Shown piece after piece: positions 22,174-36,436 of a stretch of 64,000 nucleotides of DNA. Positions within the stretch are counted from its first letter, which is position 1. Every line of letters starts with the position of its first letter. Position numbers and translations under genes: made by a program. Under the pieces are notes generated by a model. The model worked only from the letters and a program-made list of their open reading frames with translations, ran no database searches and was not told the origin of the DNA. The DNA comes from Bedellia somnulentella. Lineage: Eukaryota > Arthropoda > Insecta > Lepidoptera > Bedelliidae. The stretch lies in assembly GCA_963576735.1 (NCBI GenBank), contig OY755197.1:9746501-9810500 (forward strand), in the 5' to 3' direction.

Positions 22174-25100
22174 ATCCTAATACCTTCTAGTGTTTCTCCA
22201 CGTTCGTGAGATGTTTGCAAAAGGGGAAGGTATTGTAATAGTAAAAGCGAATGGAAATGTGATTTTCTATACTTGGTTTAACTTGGAATAGGAAAGAGTT
22301 ATATCTAGCGAAATAGAAAAAGAACACTAAATCTAGAAAAAATATACGAGTTTCCAAATAAGTGATAAAAGGAGAAAACACGAGGCTAAATAAAAAAAAT
22401 CTTACCTAGTCTCTGCTCCAGTAACAGTAGTATAAACAGACGATTGAGGTGACAGCGGAGAGTTGAGGCCCGCAGAGCCAAGTCCTCTTGTTAGAGTAAA
22501 TGAATTCGTCTTCTTCAATATGGATTTGGGGCGGAATAGTTGTCCAGGCGCTAAAATTAAACATACATACATACATATATTCACGTCTATAAATCCCTAG
22601 AAGGGGTAGCCAGAGCTAAGGAATTCGAAATTCCTCAGCCACGTTTGGAAAGTTGAGTGGGGAAAAGATAGTAAAATAAAGATTGTTGGTGATGGGTCTC
22701 CAACCCCAATACCCCAATACCGATAGTCGCCTCTTACGTACACCCACCAGCTTACGGACACTACACAGCTAAAATTAAAGTTTAGAATAAATTAGTAAGT
22801 ATCCAAAGTAGTAATATATATTATGTGTTTCATGTAAAGTCTCTTGTTACAAAATGTCCTTGACAGAGAAAGCTTATGGTCAAATCAACACATTAGCAGA
22901 ATTATTTAAAATAGCTTGTTGGCGTTAAAACCTGGTCATATGATGATATTTGCGAAACTAAATCTTACTTGTTAAAAGGTACTTCACTTCATATCATTAT
23001 CGCAAGGGTTGTTTTTTGAGTAACATTCCAGAAATAATCTCTGCCAAATGCTTAGAATGTCGCTCTACCCCTTTCTACCCACGGGTGTTGTAAGAGGCGA
23101 CTAAGGGTATTGGGGCTTTTTATTGGATTTTTTGGCGATGTAGTTGGAGACCCATCACCAAAAACCTTAATTTTACCATCTTTTCCCCACTCAACTTCTA
23201 AAAGTGGCTGAGGAATTTATAATTTCATAGCTCTGGCTAGTGAAATATAGCCGTGAGTATATGAGATTAGAGACAATACTCTGTCCTTATTTATCTAACT
23301 AATAAATTTCAATGCGAGTTGGTACCTGGTATCAGCCCGCTTTTATCTTGAGTGTCGAGGGAGGTTCCTCTAGTCATCCCACCTGGAACTTGTAATGTCA
23401 AGTCATCTGGTGCAGGTGTCACCTGATAAACATTTAATTACTATGAATAGATGCTCAGTAGTTCGCTAGCATGCAAAAGAAATCCAACGCTTGTCGATAT
23501 ATCATGAGAATACAGTCATTTCTATGTTAATTTTATTTGTTGATCTGCTGTTAAATATGACTTTACAATATCCTAGCTTTTAAAGCAAATGGCGAAAATA
23601 CGATAATAGAGGACGAGGCAATGATGCAAAGGGGTGATAGAAAGGTTTCATCACCATCTATTCTTCAATTAAATATGGTAGGCTGTAGGATGAATTCGCC
23701 TTGTTTCGAATCTAGACATTTTGGTTTCAACTTATTTTTTAAACCAGTTGTTCCATCTCTGATATGTTGACAGTGCACGAAATAAGTGCGATAAAATTAT
23801 ATAAATATAAAACCTTAATTACTGCCTCGAATCTATACACTAGCTTGAATTACAATAGTTTATTCCCAAGTTAAAAGAAAAAACTGAATACCTCAAACCG
23901 ACTAGGTCTCCTCGCCCTCTCTTCCCTCCGTCTCTGTTCCGCCTCTCGATGCCACAGAGCGGCGACTTGCAACCTCCTTTCTCGTCCAACCTGCTTCTCT
24001 ATCACCTTCACGAGCTCCCAGCGATGGATCGAGCCTAGTAGTACCATGGAAGATGGACTGTCTACTAGTGGGAAACTTTTTATTGTCTGCGGAAGGGAAA
24101 AGGTTTATATTTAATTATGATACAAGCATTGACGTACTAATCTTACATTACTGATCATTTTAATCTTTATCTTAGATTACTATCTGATCATTTAAAAAAC
24201 ATACATACATACATATACTCACGGCTATAAATCCCTTAAAGGGGTAACCAGAGCTAGGGAATAAGAAATTCCTCAGCCACTTTTGGAAGTTGTGTGGGGA
24301 AAAGATGGTGAAATAAAGGTTGTTGGTGATGGGTCTCCAACCACATCGCCCAAAAATCCCTTAAAAGCCCCAATACCGTTAGTCGCCTCTTACGTACACC
24401 CACCGGAAGAAATGGGGTAGTGCTATTCTAAGCCGACACTACACAGCAAATTTAAATTAGAAAAAGGTGCATTTAATTAAAAAAAAGGTACATATAAATG
24501 GTTTTTTAGCTTGCGATAAAGCCTATAGAATATAATCTATTGAAATCGATAAACTAGAAGATACCCATCTTAGAACGAGAGCCAAAATCCAAAGCATTGT
24601 GTTCCACTCGCAAGATTTAGTCCTTATTTTTTTACTTTGGCTGACTTTAACTTTTAGTTTTATTTACATACATATATATACTCACGGTTATAAATCCCTT
24701 AACGGGGTAGCCAGAGCTTTGGAATGATAAATTCCTCAGCCACTTTTGGAAGTAGCTTGGGGAAAAGATGATAATAAATAACGTTATTGGTGTCGGGTCT
24801 CCCACCACATCGCCCAAAAATCACTGAAAAGCCCCTGCACCCTTAGTCGCTTCTTACGATCACCCACGAGTAGAAATGGGGTAGTGCTATTCTAAGCCGA
24901 CACTACACGGCAATACTATATTAGTTTTATTTATACTGCACAAAACGTGTTGCATACCTTGTTCTCCTTTAACATATCTTTAAGTTGTTGAAACGTCATT
25001 TTGTCCCAGATGTATTTCACGTTACGAATCATAAAGTCTTCTACACAAATATCATACATACCTGTAAAGGAAGATGTGTTTTTAGTATTAAGGTTACACT

Positions 25101-28100
25101 ACAAATTGCAATAGCCAGTGGTTGAGTCGATGAAATACTTACGACTAGCCGAAGACAGCAGGTCAGGAAGATAAGGCAGTTTCTTGATGAGTATAATACT
25201 GTCAAAACAGGACGGTTGTAGAAGAGCTGCAGTTGCATTGGCTGCTAAAACCGCCGCCATTATTGGCAACATGTGAGTGACCTGAAAGTGTAATGAAAAT
25301 ATATTATATCGTGCTATAATTTGACGGCTGTTGGCTACTCGCACGAAATGTGTCTTGTTCTAAGAGTGTGCTGATCAAGTTATAGAGAGGCACAATTGGT
25401 AGATATGCCTGAGTCGATCGAGACGGTGTTATTCAATGTCTGATTTCCTATAATGTACGATGTGAAATTATCACCCGGTAACCGACACTACAGAAAGCGA
25501 TTTGATTTTCGGGAACTATTGTCTTATGCTTGACGTGAAAATTCTTTGCCATATTTCGCTTCGTACATACATATACTCACGCCATTAGTTCCCATTGGGG
25601 TAGGCTTCGTAATTTTTGCACAATACAAATGCGTGGATACGAGAAACATTCACACACAAATAACGGACGGAGGATGGGTCAGTTTGGAAGGAGATTGAAG
25701 GATTGAATCATCTTATTTCACGAGTCTCATCTGTCACGGAGGCTCTGACCCCTCGCTGGCGATTGGGACATACTAATTAAAGGTTTTATTACCTGTCCCG
25801 TCATTTCTATAGCGATGACCATCGTGGACACTGTATGGGTCACTGCACCCGTGAAAGCGGCAGCACCCACAGTCGCGTAGCCACCTGAAATTAAACCAAA
25901 ATATCTATTAAATTAATGATATCAATACAAAACAAGGTTACGATTGATTGGAAAATATAGAATTGTTCTCAACCCTTTAAACTATTTAAAAAAAACGGGG
26001 TTTTCAAGCGTAGTTTCCATGTCTTCCAAAGTATTGTACTTGTGCTGCCCATAACCATCAACCTACATACATAAATTTACTCACGCCGTTAATTCCCATT
26101 GGAGTAGGCAGAGACTATCGATCGCCACTTCGCGTGATCCTGGCAAACCTCTCTAGCTTCGTTTACAACCATTAATCTTAACATACATGCTCTTTATTCT
26201 TCATACTTCGGCCGCCTGCCTTTTCAACATAAACAACATCTCGCGACTTAAACAAATGCACCAAATAATGTTTTACTAAATTTTTTTTACATAATTACTT
26301 ATTGATTTGTATTTCTACTTATAAGATTAAGAGAGAGACGCTACTATGTGCGAGTAAGTTCGTCGTAGTGTGTGCTCTATCAGTACGCACACAAACCCAT
26401 TGATTTATTTATTTAAGTGGAAGACTTATAGCTAAATAATAACAATATAAGGAACAGTACATAAAATCAATCCCTCCCGCCCGGATCCCGCCTGTGTCGA
26501 AATTATTCTTTCCTTTATTTATTCTTTATTTATTAGTAATAATCCCCACATGAGGTTTTCATGAACAAAAAGATTTAAAAATTACATAACATCAATGCCA
26601 ATTACTAGTATTCACTGATGGTTTACATAAAGTAAAAATAAATAAACCTACAGAGTCTATCATATTACCTGGCAATATTTTCTGCACCTGCCCCCCGTAC
26701 GCCACACCCAGAGGCCAACACCAGTGCATGAGCTCCCCAGTCAGCCGCCCCAGCGCCGCGCCCATCTTGAACGCCGGCACGAAGATACCCGCCGGCACTG
26801 GCAACGTGCACGCTACCATGCTGAGAAAGAACTAAGAGAGTAGATGGCGTTAGAATTTTAAAAGAATAGTTACGGATTAATATTATTTAGAGATGTACCG
26901 ACTAGTCGCCGACTATCTGGCCATGTTCACAGTCGGTGACTAGTCGGCAAAAAGTGCCGACTATTCGGCTGTTAATTGAAGTTAGAAAACAGACTTAGGG
27001 TTGTTACGCCGTCGGTAGGATAGAGGTAATCTCTACCTACCCATCATAGGCGTGCATATATAGATTGATAGGTTAGGATCCTAGGTCTTATAGCTGTCCC
27101 ATAAAGTTAGTATATTAAAGTCCGCTAGGGGCTTTAACAGGGTGTGTTATGAAATAATATTATTATTATATGATGGCTATTAATCCCAAAACAGGGCAGC
27201 CGGGCATTATATTATTTTACATGATATGTACATCATACAAACATGGTTATGAATCCCAAATAGGGTAAGACAGAGCTTCAGAGTTAGAAATTCTTTAGCC
27301 TCTTTTGGAAGTTAAAAGGGGAACATATTGTTTAATAGAGGTTAGCTGGTGATGGATTTCCAATCTCATTGGCCATAAATAATTTAAAAAGACCCAATTT
27401 ATTAGTACGGCTAAATGATTGGCAGCTCTTCATAATACTTTTAAATAATCTTTAGATCTATATACAGATTGAATTCGGAATATTTTAGAAATAAGGCCAA
27501 TTAGAAGCCAAAAAATTACCAGCACTGTTTAGAAGATTTCTAGATATTGTTCAGTCTCGAGAGTTGTTGAAAGATCGCGATAGATAGACAATCTTAACTT
27601 AAACTTAATAATCAAAAGTTTTTGTTGCAATATACACTAAAACACAACATTATAACCTTAGGAAATGTAAAGTATGAAACAAAAAGTAAGTGAAAAAAAT
27701 GTGGGATAACAAGACGTAGAAATATACCATCGTGGAGTTTTTTGTAGAACTTTTAAATATTTATTAAATTATTTTGATAAATCTTGTAGGGTTCAGCCTC
27801 ATTAAAACCCCTCTCTTATCCTCTTATCCCACTGTTTTATACATTAAAAAAATCCTCTTCAATCACTCTATCTATTAAAAAAAGGAACCAAAATCCATTG
27901 TGTAGTTTCAAGCAATTTAAGCGTATGTACATACCAACAGAAAAAGCGACTTTTTTCATACTATGTAGTGAAATGTTACAAAAATATTAAACTTACAATG
28001 GAAAAGAAGTATATGATGAGGCACCCAAAAACGTTTACTTCTGGAGTCTTCCAATGAGAAACTATAGATGCCTGGTCAGCCGTCAGCTCGTCTGTCCAGG

Positions 28101-28978
28101 TGAAGTTTGCGAACATTGATAGGACCTGTAATATAATTAAAACTATTGATATATTTTTTACTAGTGGATCGTCCCAGCTTCGCACGGGTAGCGTTTTTTT
28201 TTAAATATCTGAGGTTTCTTTCTTCAGTCACTGCTCAAGCATTGTGAAATTCAGCGCAATGTTTTCAATTTATTAAATTTATAGCACTCCCTAAACAGTG
28301 TAGTTTAGTGATTTTGAATGAGCTTTAATGAACGGTTCAGTATTTCCGTTTAATAGTAAATTTTTGGAATAAAACGCTATGAAGTATTTATAACAATTTA
28401 AAAAATTAATCATTACGTTACTTAGGATGCAGCTACTGGCGCCATCTAGTATGTTATATGTAAATTAGTAAAGATTTGGTTTTGGTCACGGGCGCGATGG
28501 CTTATTTTATGTATAATTTCGGTGTTTGTCTACCGATTTCTATGATTCTTTTTTTATTGAATAGGTAATAATGTTACCTTTTTTAAATTAGGGATGAGTG
28601 AGAGGTTTAAAAACGTGAGAGTAAACAAATATAATCAGAATGGTCCGAACTGCTAAGCTATCAGGAATTACACGTGTTATTGTGAGTCAACCATAAAAGA
28701 TAGACATAAACTGTTGAGGATTTTTTTTAGATGATTTTGTGAAAAATATTTCTGTCATACATGATTTCTATGTAAGTTTAACCATTAAGGCTGCACACGC
28801 GACGGTAGCTTAAAAAAATGAAGTAACTTCTCCCGTTTTCCAGAAATTTCCCAAAATTCCCCTTTACTACTCTGCTGGAAAGTATACGAAAACCTGCGCA
28901 GGAGTATGAAGAATAATTGTACCAAGTTTCGTTAAAATCCGTTGAGTAGTTTTTGTTTCCATAAGGAACATACAAACC

Positions 28979-29016
<38 letters not shown>

Positions 29017-32000
29017 AATTTTACTGATTGCATTTTTGGCATCAGTATCGATCCCTAATCACCACCTGATAGTTATTTTGAAAATATATTTCATGTACAG
29101 AATTGACCTCTCTACAGATTTATTATAAGTATAGATTTAGGGTAGAGTCAGATGAATAGAGAATGTCATCTATCGCATCTATCTAAACGCAGGCTTCTAA
29201 AATATGAAGAATCCAATAGCAATTATGATAAGATTATGAATAAAATTAAGAGACAACCGTTTTGGTTTATTCACGATGCTTATCTTCACTATTATTGCCT
29301 TGCTAAATGATTCCTACGACAGAATACTCTGCCTACCTCAATGGAACCTCTAATGGCGCTTAATAGTATTAACGCAGTGCGCGAGGATCTTCACAAAGAA
29401 GATTGGCTATGTCAGCCACATGCGAGCCCACGACCGGCGTCCATAGAGGACACGATGAAGCGGTCGCCGTGACCGAAATCGGTTGGACCACATCATCACT
29501 ATATGTTTTTATGAAAGAAAAAAAACACTTAGACCCGATTCAATAATAATTAAACATTCTCAATTCTTCTTCATTTTTCAAGATTTTTAAACGATAAAGA
29601 AGGAAAAGTGAGGTAATATTATAAATTCCTATGTTACCTGCTCCTGGTTCCCAAGGTCCGCAGCCATATATTTTCCGATGCCAGGCGGGAACAATATTGA
29701 CATTACTGCTAATGTCATGAAGCCAGGGTAGATAAAACGACTGCAAATTAAAACAAGAAGATAAATGTGTGGAAACAGCAAAGATATACTGGCCAGTACA
29801 CCCTGCTGTGTACCAACTTATAATTTGTATCTATGCTTAACTCGAAAAACATTTACACTCCGCAATGTAGGAATATGAGTGAGACGCTGCTATGTGCGAG
29901 AGAGTCCGCAGTAGTGTGCGCTCTAACATGACTCAACAAATGTATTTCAATTCGAACAGCTTTTCTTATATATATTTAAGAATGTTTTGATTCTTAGCTT
30001 TAGTATCTTCGATTTAACACAATTAGTTCTTAAAAAAATGTCATATTAAATATGGAATCATTATCTTAACTTTTCTGTTTTCTGCCATAATAAAAGGCAT
30101 ACAGGTCAAGCAGAAAGACTGTTCGGCGTATATCCGAACCAATGATATTGATATTAAATGATAGAAGATTATACGAATCACAACTATTTATTGATAATGA
30201 TACTTAGTGCTAAATGATAAATGATATATATAAATGATACGTACAACCGCGAAGCAAGTCTACAGTGCACTCTCCGATTTACTCGCGATTTAGTTAAGTG
30301 CTGACTGTTACTTATTGTTCGGTGTTTGCACCAAACAAAGACTTTAAAATGATATGATTTGAAGAAAGACTTACTTTTTTTGTAGAAACTGGCTCAATGT
30401 TTTCGTGTTTCTCATAAACAACACATATTTTCGATGTAAAAATACCCATAACGCGGCTAATAGACCGCACGATATGCTGAAATGAAAATAGTTTTATGAG
30501 AATAGTACACTAGAAACTAAAATAATGTAAATAAAATAATGTCATAGGTTCCTCCAATCGAATACTCTAACAATATACAGTTTCAAAGCAAATGTAATAT
30601 GGCAATTTTGTGTATTAATATTATAAACTGTGTGACTCATCTTTCTTCTAATACTATGTAGCCTGAAAATTATTACGATAAACTTATACCTCTTACATAA
30701 TCCTAACAAACTTAATAAAATAATAAGCATCTTACCCTAAAGCAACAAAAACCGCAAACTCTTGAGGATCGAATGGGAAGTCCTGAGGAAGATGAGTAGG
30801 AAACAGTGGCTTGACTGTAGGAGTGGCTCCTGACCACACCGATAATAGGCGGAACATCTATGGAGAAAAATACAAAATAGAAAAAAAAGAAAACAAGTGT
30901 AAAAGAAACAAAGGATAGAAGAATTTCGCGCTGGCAGCCATTGACACGGTAGCTCAATTGGCAGAGCGACGGGGGCGTATACCCGAGGTCGCGGGTTCGA
31001 TTCCCGCCTGTGTCGAAATTTTTCTTTCCTTTATTTATTATTTATTTTTTATTAGTAATAATCCCCACATGAGGTTTTCATGAACAAAAACATTCAAATT
31101 AAGAAAAATACATTTAACCACAAATCTTTTTCATAAATAGTCTATCGTCTCACATTGCTTTTTACAGTTAATAGCGTTATTTTTTTTATACAATTCATAG
31201 AAATTTATCTGTATGTGTAATATTGAGCTCACATTTCCAACCATTATGTCCTGTGGGGAACGATTATTCAGCGATGTAGTTCGAGACCGAAAACCGATCT
31301 TCCATCTTACAATTTTTCCCCTGATAATAACTGAAAAATACTGAAGCACTGGCTCCCCTTTTAAAATTGATTAGTCTTAAGTACAAGTGAAATATGACTT
31401 ACAATAGCACTGCAGCACGCAGCAAAGAATCCTCTCCAGTAATTTCTGACAGCGAAGTAGGTCGTTGTTACTTCGATTGAGAATAACACACCTATAAAGA
31501 AATCAACGATTATCGACCGATTTCTGAATTGAGTATTCCAGCTGAGAACAACTTAAGTATCGTTCTGTCGCATTGAAATCTTAACAACTGAATGAGACAA
31601 AACTATACTTAAGTCGTTCTCAGCTTGAATACTCAATTCAGAAATCGGGCGTATACCTCATGGAATGGACATGGAACAATATAGTGTAATACGCAACAGT
31701 GGGCTATAATAAGGTTCTTGGTTAGCAAGTCTAAGTTATTTTACCTTCCTTGCTGTGTAGTGTCGGCTTAGAATAGCACTACCCCTTTTCTTCCGGTAAG
31801 GGGCGACTAACGGTATTGGGGCTTTTTAAGGGATTTTTGGGCGATGCGGTTGGAGACCCATCACCAACAACCATTATTTTACCATATTGGAGGAATTTCT
31901 AATTCGTTAGCTCTGGCTACCCCTTCTAGGGATTAATAGCCGTGAGTATATGTATGTATATGTATGTACGATCACTTGCCAAACGAACTCTTTTCTGTAT

Positions 32001-35000
32001 GTCGTTTAATACCCAAGTAAGTATGATGTTGTCTCAAAGTATGCCACCGGAGGGCCCAAGCAAAGGTTTTCCAGTGATGGTAATTCTTCTGAAGATCATG
32101 TATTTGCTATGTTCATTTGTACTTAAACAATATACTTACATACAATATACTCACACCCGTAAATCCCAAAAAGGGGTTGCCAGAGCTTCATGGCTAGAAA
32201 CTCCTCAGCCACTTTTTTTATTGATTGGGGACCAGATGGTAGAAATAAAGTATCGTTGGTGATAGGTCTCTGACCGCATCACTCAAACGCCACACACACA
32301 CCCTTAGTCGCCTCTTATGACACCCGCAGGTAGAAAGGGGAAGTGGTATTCTAAGCTGGCACTAAGCATTTGAGCAAACCCTGGATAGAGTTATAGTTAT
32401 GAACCGTAGTCCACCATGGTAACTTGCTACAGTTGGCAGACATAAATGGGGACACCTTTACCATTTTCAGAAAAAATAAAACCCGTCTATCTCTATGAGA
32501 ACCATCATAAAAATCATAACATAACATAAACGTTCACGCCGAATATCCCCGAAGAGGTTGGCAGAGGTACTAATACTTATGAACTTCATGTGACTTTGTC
32601 ACCTGGTGTTCAGAGTACCCACGTTTTGCATGGACAGTGTACTCACGTAATAGGGGGCAAGCCTATCGCCGTTTTGTGCGAATACACTGTCACATGAATA
32701 AGTGCAACTCAGTCATGTGGGTTTCCTCACGATGTTTTCCCTCACCGTTAACAACCATGATAAGTCAACCACACATATGTTTTTAGAAAAGACAAATTGG
32801 TGTAGGCCCGACCCGGGATTTGAACACTAGTCGCTTGCACGTTAACTGGTGTTCTACCCATTGAGATATCACGTCGTATCATAAAAATCCTTCAACAAAA
32901 GTGCCTAAACCAAAGTACGTATAATACATCCCACATACCTCCAACCGGGGCTGCAAAACAGGAAGCAACCCCCACAGCACAGGCTGCTGCTAACATATCA
33001 CTCGTTCTGGACTCGTTGGAGTAGATCCCTTGGAACTGAGTGACGAGCTTCGATAGCAATGCTGCTACCATCGACGCTATGTGGACTGAGGGACCCTGAT
33101 TGTAAAAAACATGATTAGAGCCTTAACTTATTTGACCAATAGACACGGATACAGCCAAAGCTTCAAATTTCGTTTAAATAATTTCCGTTTTTACAAATAC
33201 CCGCAAAATAAAAAAAAATATATTTTTCTATGTTCGTTTAGGTTTAGGTACATCTAATTGTTTCGAGGGTGAGAAAGGAATAAGTAAATGAATCTTATAT
33301 TATATTACACAGGTAGAGATGTTGAACATTTTTGAAATTTTTTAGGACGCTGTGATAGATGACCTCAATTTGTAGGTACAACTTTTAAAGTAATACTTAC
33401 GTATCTTATAGTGATAATCTAATGTTTGTATACAATCGTATGATCTTTCGTATTAAATATGGCGTTTTAGATTTGGTACATACATACTCACGACCATTTC
33501 CAAAAAGCTTAGCTGTTTAGTGTCGGCTTAGAATAAGACTACCCCCTTTCTGCCTGTGGGTGTACGTAAGAGGCGACTAACGGTATTGGGGATTTTAAGG
33601 GATTTTTGGGCGATGCGGTTGGAGACCCATCATAACCAACAACTTTTATTTTGCCATCTTTTCCCCACTCAACTTTCTAAAAGTGGCTGAGGAATTTCTT
33701 GTTCCTTAGCTCTGGCTACCCCTCCTAGGGATTTATAGCCGCGAGTATATGTATGTATGTATTTCCAAAAAGGGGCAGCCAGAGCTTCTGTAGAAACTCC
33801 ATTGCCACATTAAGAAGTTGATAGGGGAGAAGATGATAGAAATAAAGTATCGTTGGTGATGGGTCTCGAAGCCAAATGGTAATGATAATGAATTTAGTTT
33901 TTGATATCTTACCTCTTTGCCCAATGGCAGTCCGGATCCTAAAGTAGCTGTGATCCCAACCACTTTCGAGACGAGAGCTCGGAAGGTGAGGTATTCCTTG
34001 AGATGCACTCCTCGAAGTATGGTCTTCATTTCAGGTATACCCGAGCCTGGTGAAACATGTATTATACTGCTTTAATAGTTGAATGAGATCAAAGCATTCT
34101 AGATCATTGATGATTTTAAGTTTTAAACTTTTAAAACGATTCGAGGAGGAAATATTAGGAAAATGAATTTGACATATTTTTATAAAAAAAGTATAAGTTT
34201 AAATCATTAAATAACAAACAGAGTCACTCATTAAATAGCGATTCATGTGTTTTATATGAATATCAAAATATTCATTACAATTATATTTCTAACCTATTAC
34301 TTGACTTTCCCCAATACTGATTAAAAAAATCGAAAGTGTTATGTAAAACATTGGTATGGAAGCTAGATCTGAACCAATGCCAAAATAATATTTTTTTTTC
34401 TTTACATACATACATACATATACACACGGCTGTAAATCCCTAGAAGGGGTAGCCAGAGCTACGGAATTAGAAACTCCTCAGCCACTTTTAGAAAGTTGAG
34501 TGGGGTAAAGATGGTAAAATAAAGGTTATTGGTGATGGGTCTCCAACCGCATCGCCCAAAAATCTCTTAAAAGCCCCAATACCGATAGTCGCCTCTTACG
34601 TACACCCACCGGCAGAAATGGGGTTGTGCTATTCTAAGCCGACACTATACAGCAAGTTTTCTTTAAACTAGGCAAAAGTTCGGACACCTTTTGGTTGTTA
34701 ATGATATTAAAAAAAAAACATTATTTACTCAAACTCGTAAAACACTTACCAATACTCTGAGCAGCGACTATATGGACGAATCCAGCTGAGAACAATATCA
34801 GACAAACCGGCAACGACACCCACGCCACGTATTGGCTGAAGGTGCTGGTGGCTAGGTCCTTGTACATCCACATACGAGCTGGAAACACAGAGAATGGTCA
34901 CTAATCTGCTGTATTCCTATATTCTTAGATGTTGACTCAAAAGAAACCCGCGGGTTTTTTTTTGTAATGGTAAAATTTATTTAATTACGTCAAACTAGCG

Positions 35001-36404
35001 CTGGTTCAAACGTATATAAAATCTTCATAAGTTAAAAAGGAAACTAAGAAAATGAGTATTTTAAGTAAAGAAAACCTTTTTAACATAACATAACATATAC
35101 TCACGGCTATAAATCCCATTAAGGGGTAGCCAGAGCTAGGGAATTAAAAATTCCTCAGTCAGAAAAGATGGTGAAATAAAGGTTTTTGGTGATGGGTCTC
35201 CAACCGCATTGCCCAAAAATCCCTTAAAAGCCCCAATACCGTTAGTCGCCTCTTACGTACACCCACCGGAAGAAATGGGGTAGTGCTATTCTAAGCCGGC
35301 ACTACACAGCAAAAAATCTACCTTTAACATTTTTACTTAAAGTTTTTTTTTATTTATTTTAGCCGCACAATAAAACATCCATAGAGATACCCGTATGTTG
35401 GTTTTATTCCAGACCCATACTATTCTGAAAAAATATGCCTTTAATTCAAAGGCTGTGTAGTTTCGGCTTAGAATAGCACTATCCCATTTCTTCCGTTGGG
35501 TGTAAGAAAGAGGCGACTTACGGTATTGGGGTTTTTAAGGGATTTTTGGGTGATGCGATTGGAGCATCACCAACAACCTTTAAATTACCATCTTTTCCCC
35601 ACACAGCTTTCCAAAAACCGCTGAGGAATTTCTATTTCCTTACACCTTCTAGGGATTTATAGCCATGAGTATATGTATGTATTAAGTATATTAAGCATGA
35701 GAGTTTGAGATATGGTCTAATATCGTGTCGTGTATGATAGTGTTTCAAAATCATTTTTTGGTACTTACAGCTGAACATCCGATATTTGGAGCATGTAAAA
35801 AATCGATCAAAAGTAATAATTTATTTTGAGCTGCGGTTAATGAATCAAAGGTTCTCAATATTCTGAACTTGTTGGCTAAATTCAACACGACGACGCTTTG
35901 ATTACGAATGTCATAATGTTGAATGTGCCTCAAATTGCAGAATTCGTGTACAAAGTGATTTTAAAGCCCATTACACACTGAGCCCGCCGGGCCGCCGACA
36001 TGCGTCGGTATCTTTTTGTCGGCGGTCTAGTTTTCATACATATCATAGGTTAGACATAATTCTTTCAACGCAGTACGCCGGGTTGTGTCGCCGGCAAAGT
36101 CGGCAGCCCGGCGGGCACAGTGTGTATTGCGCTTTACAGTGGCAATTTCGCACACTAAGACACAATCAAAGTTAACAAATGATATAAATTAAACTCACCA
36201 TTATTACAAACAGCAATCCCCTGGTCGATGGTGAAGTTCAGGCAAGCCATGATGATGCCTAGCAGCGCCAGGAACACCCAGTCTTCCCCGATCTTCGCGA
36301 ACGTGTGGCTCCATGCGTAATCTGCCACACACCTCAGATCATAAAGAAGGGTATTCAAAGCTCTCGCGTGTATTGGTAACAACTTTAATTATAAGTATTA
36401 TTAT

Positions 36405-36436
<32 letters not shown>

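Noticed and set aside
30930..31015. A functional tRNA gene
   Set aside because: Enlarged anticodon loop, shared flanks at several loci and a common trailer show it is part of a dispersed SINE.
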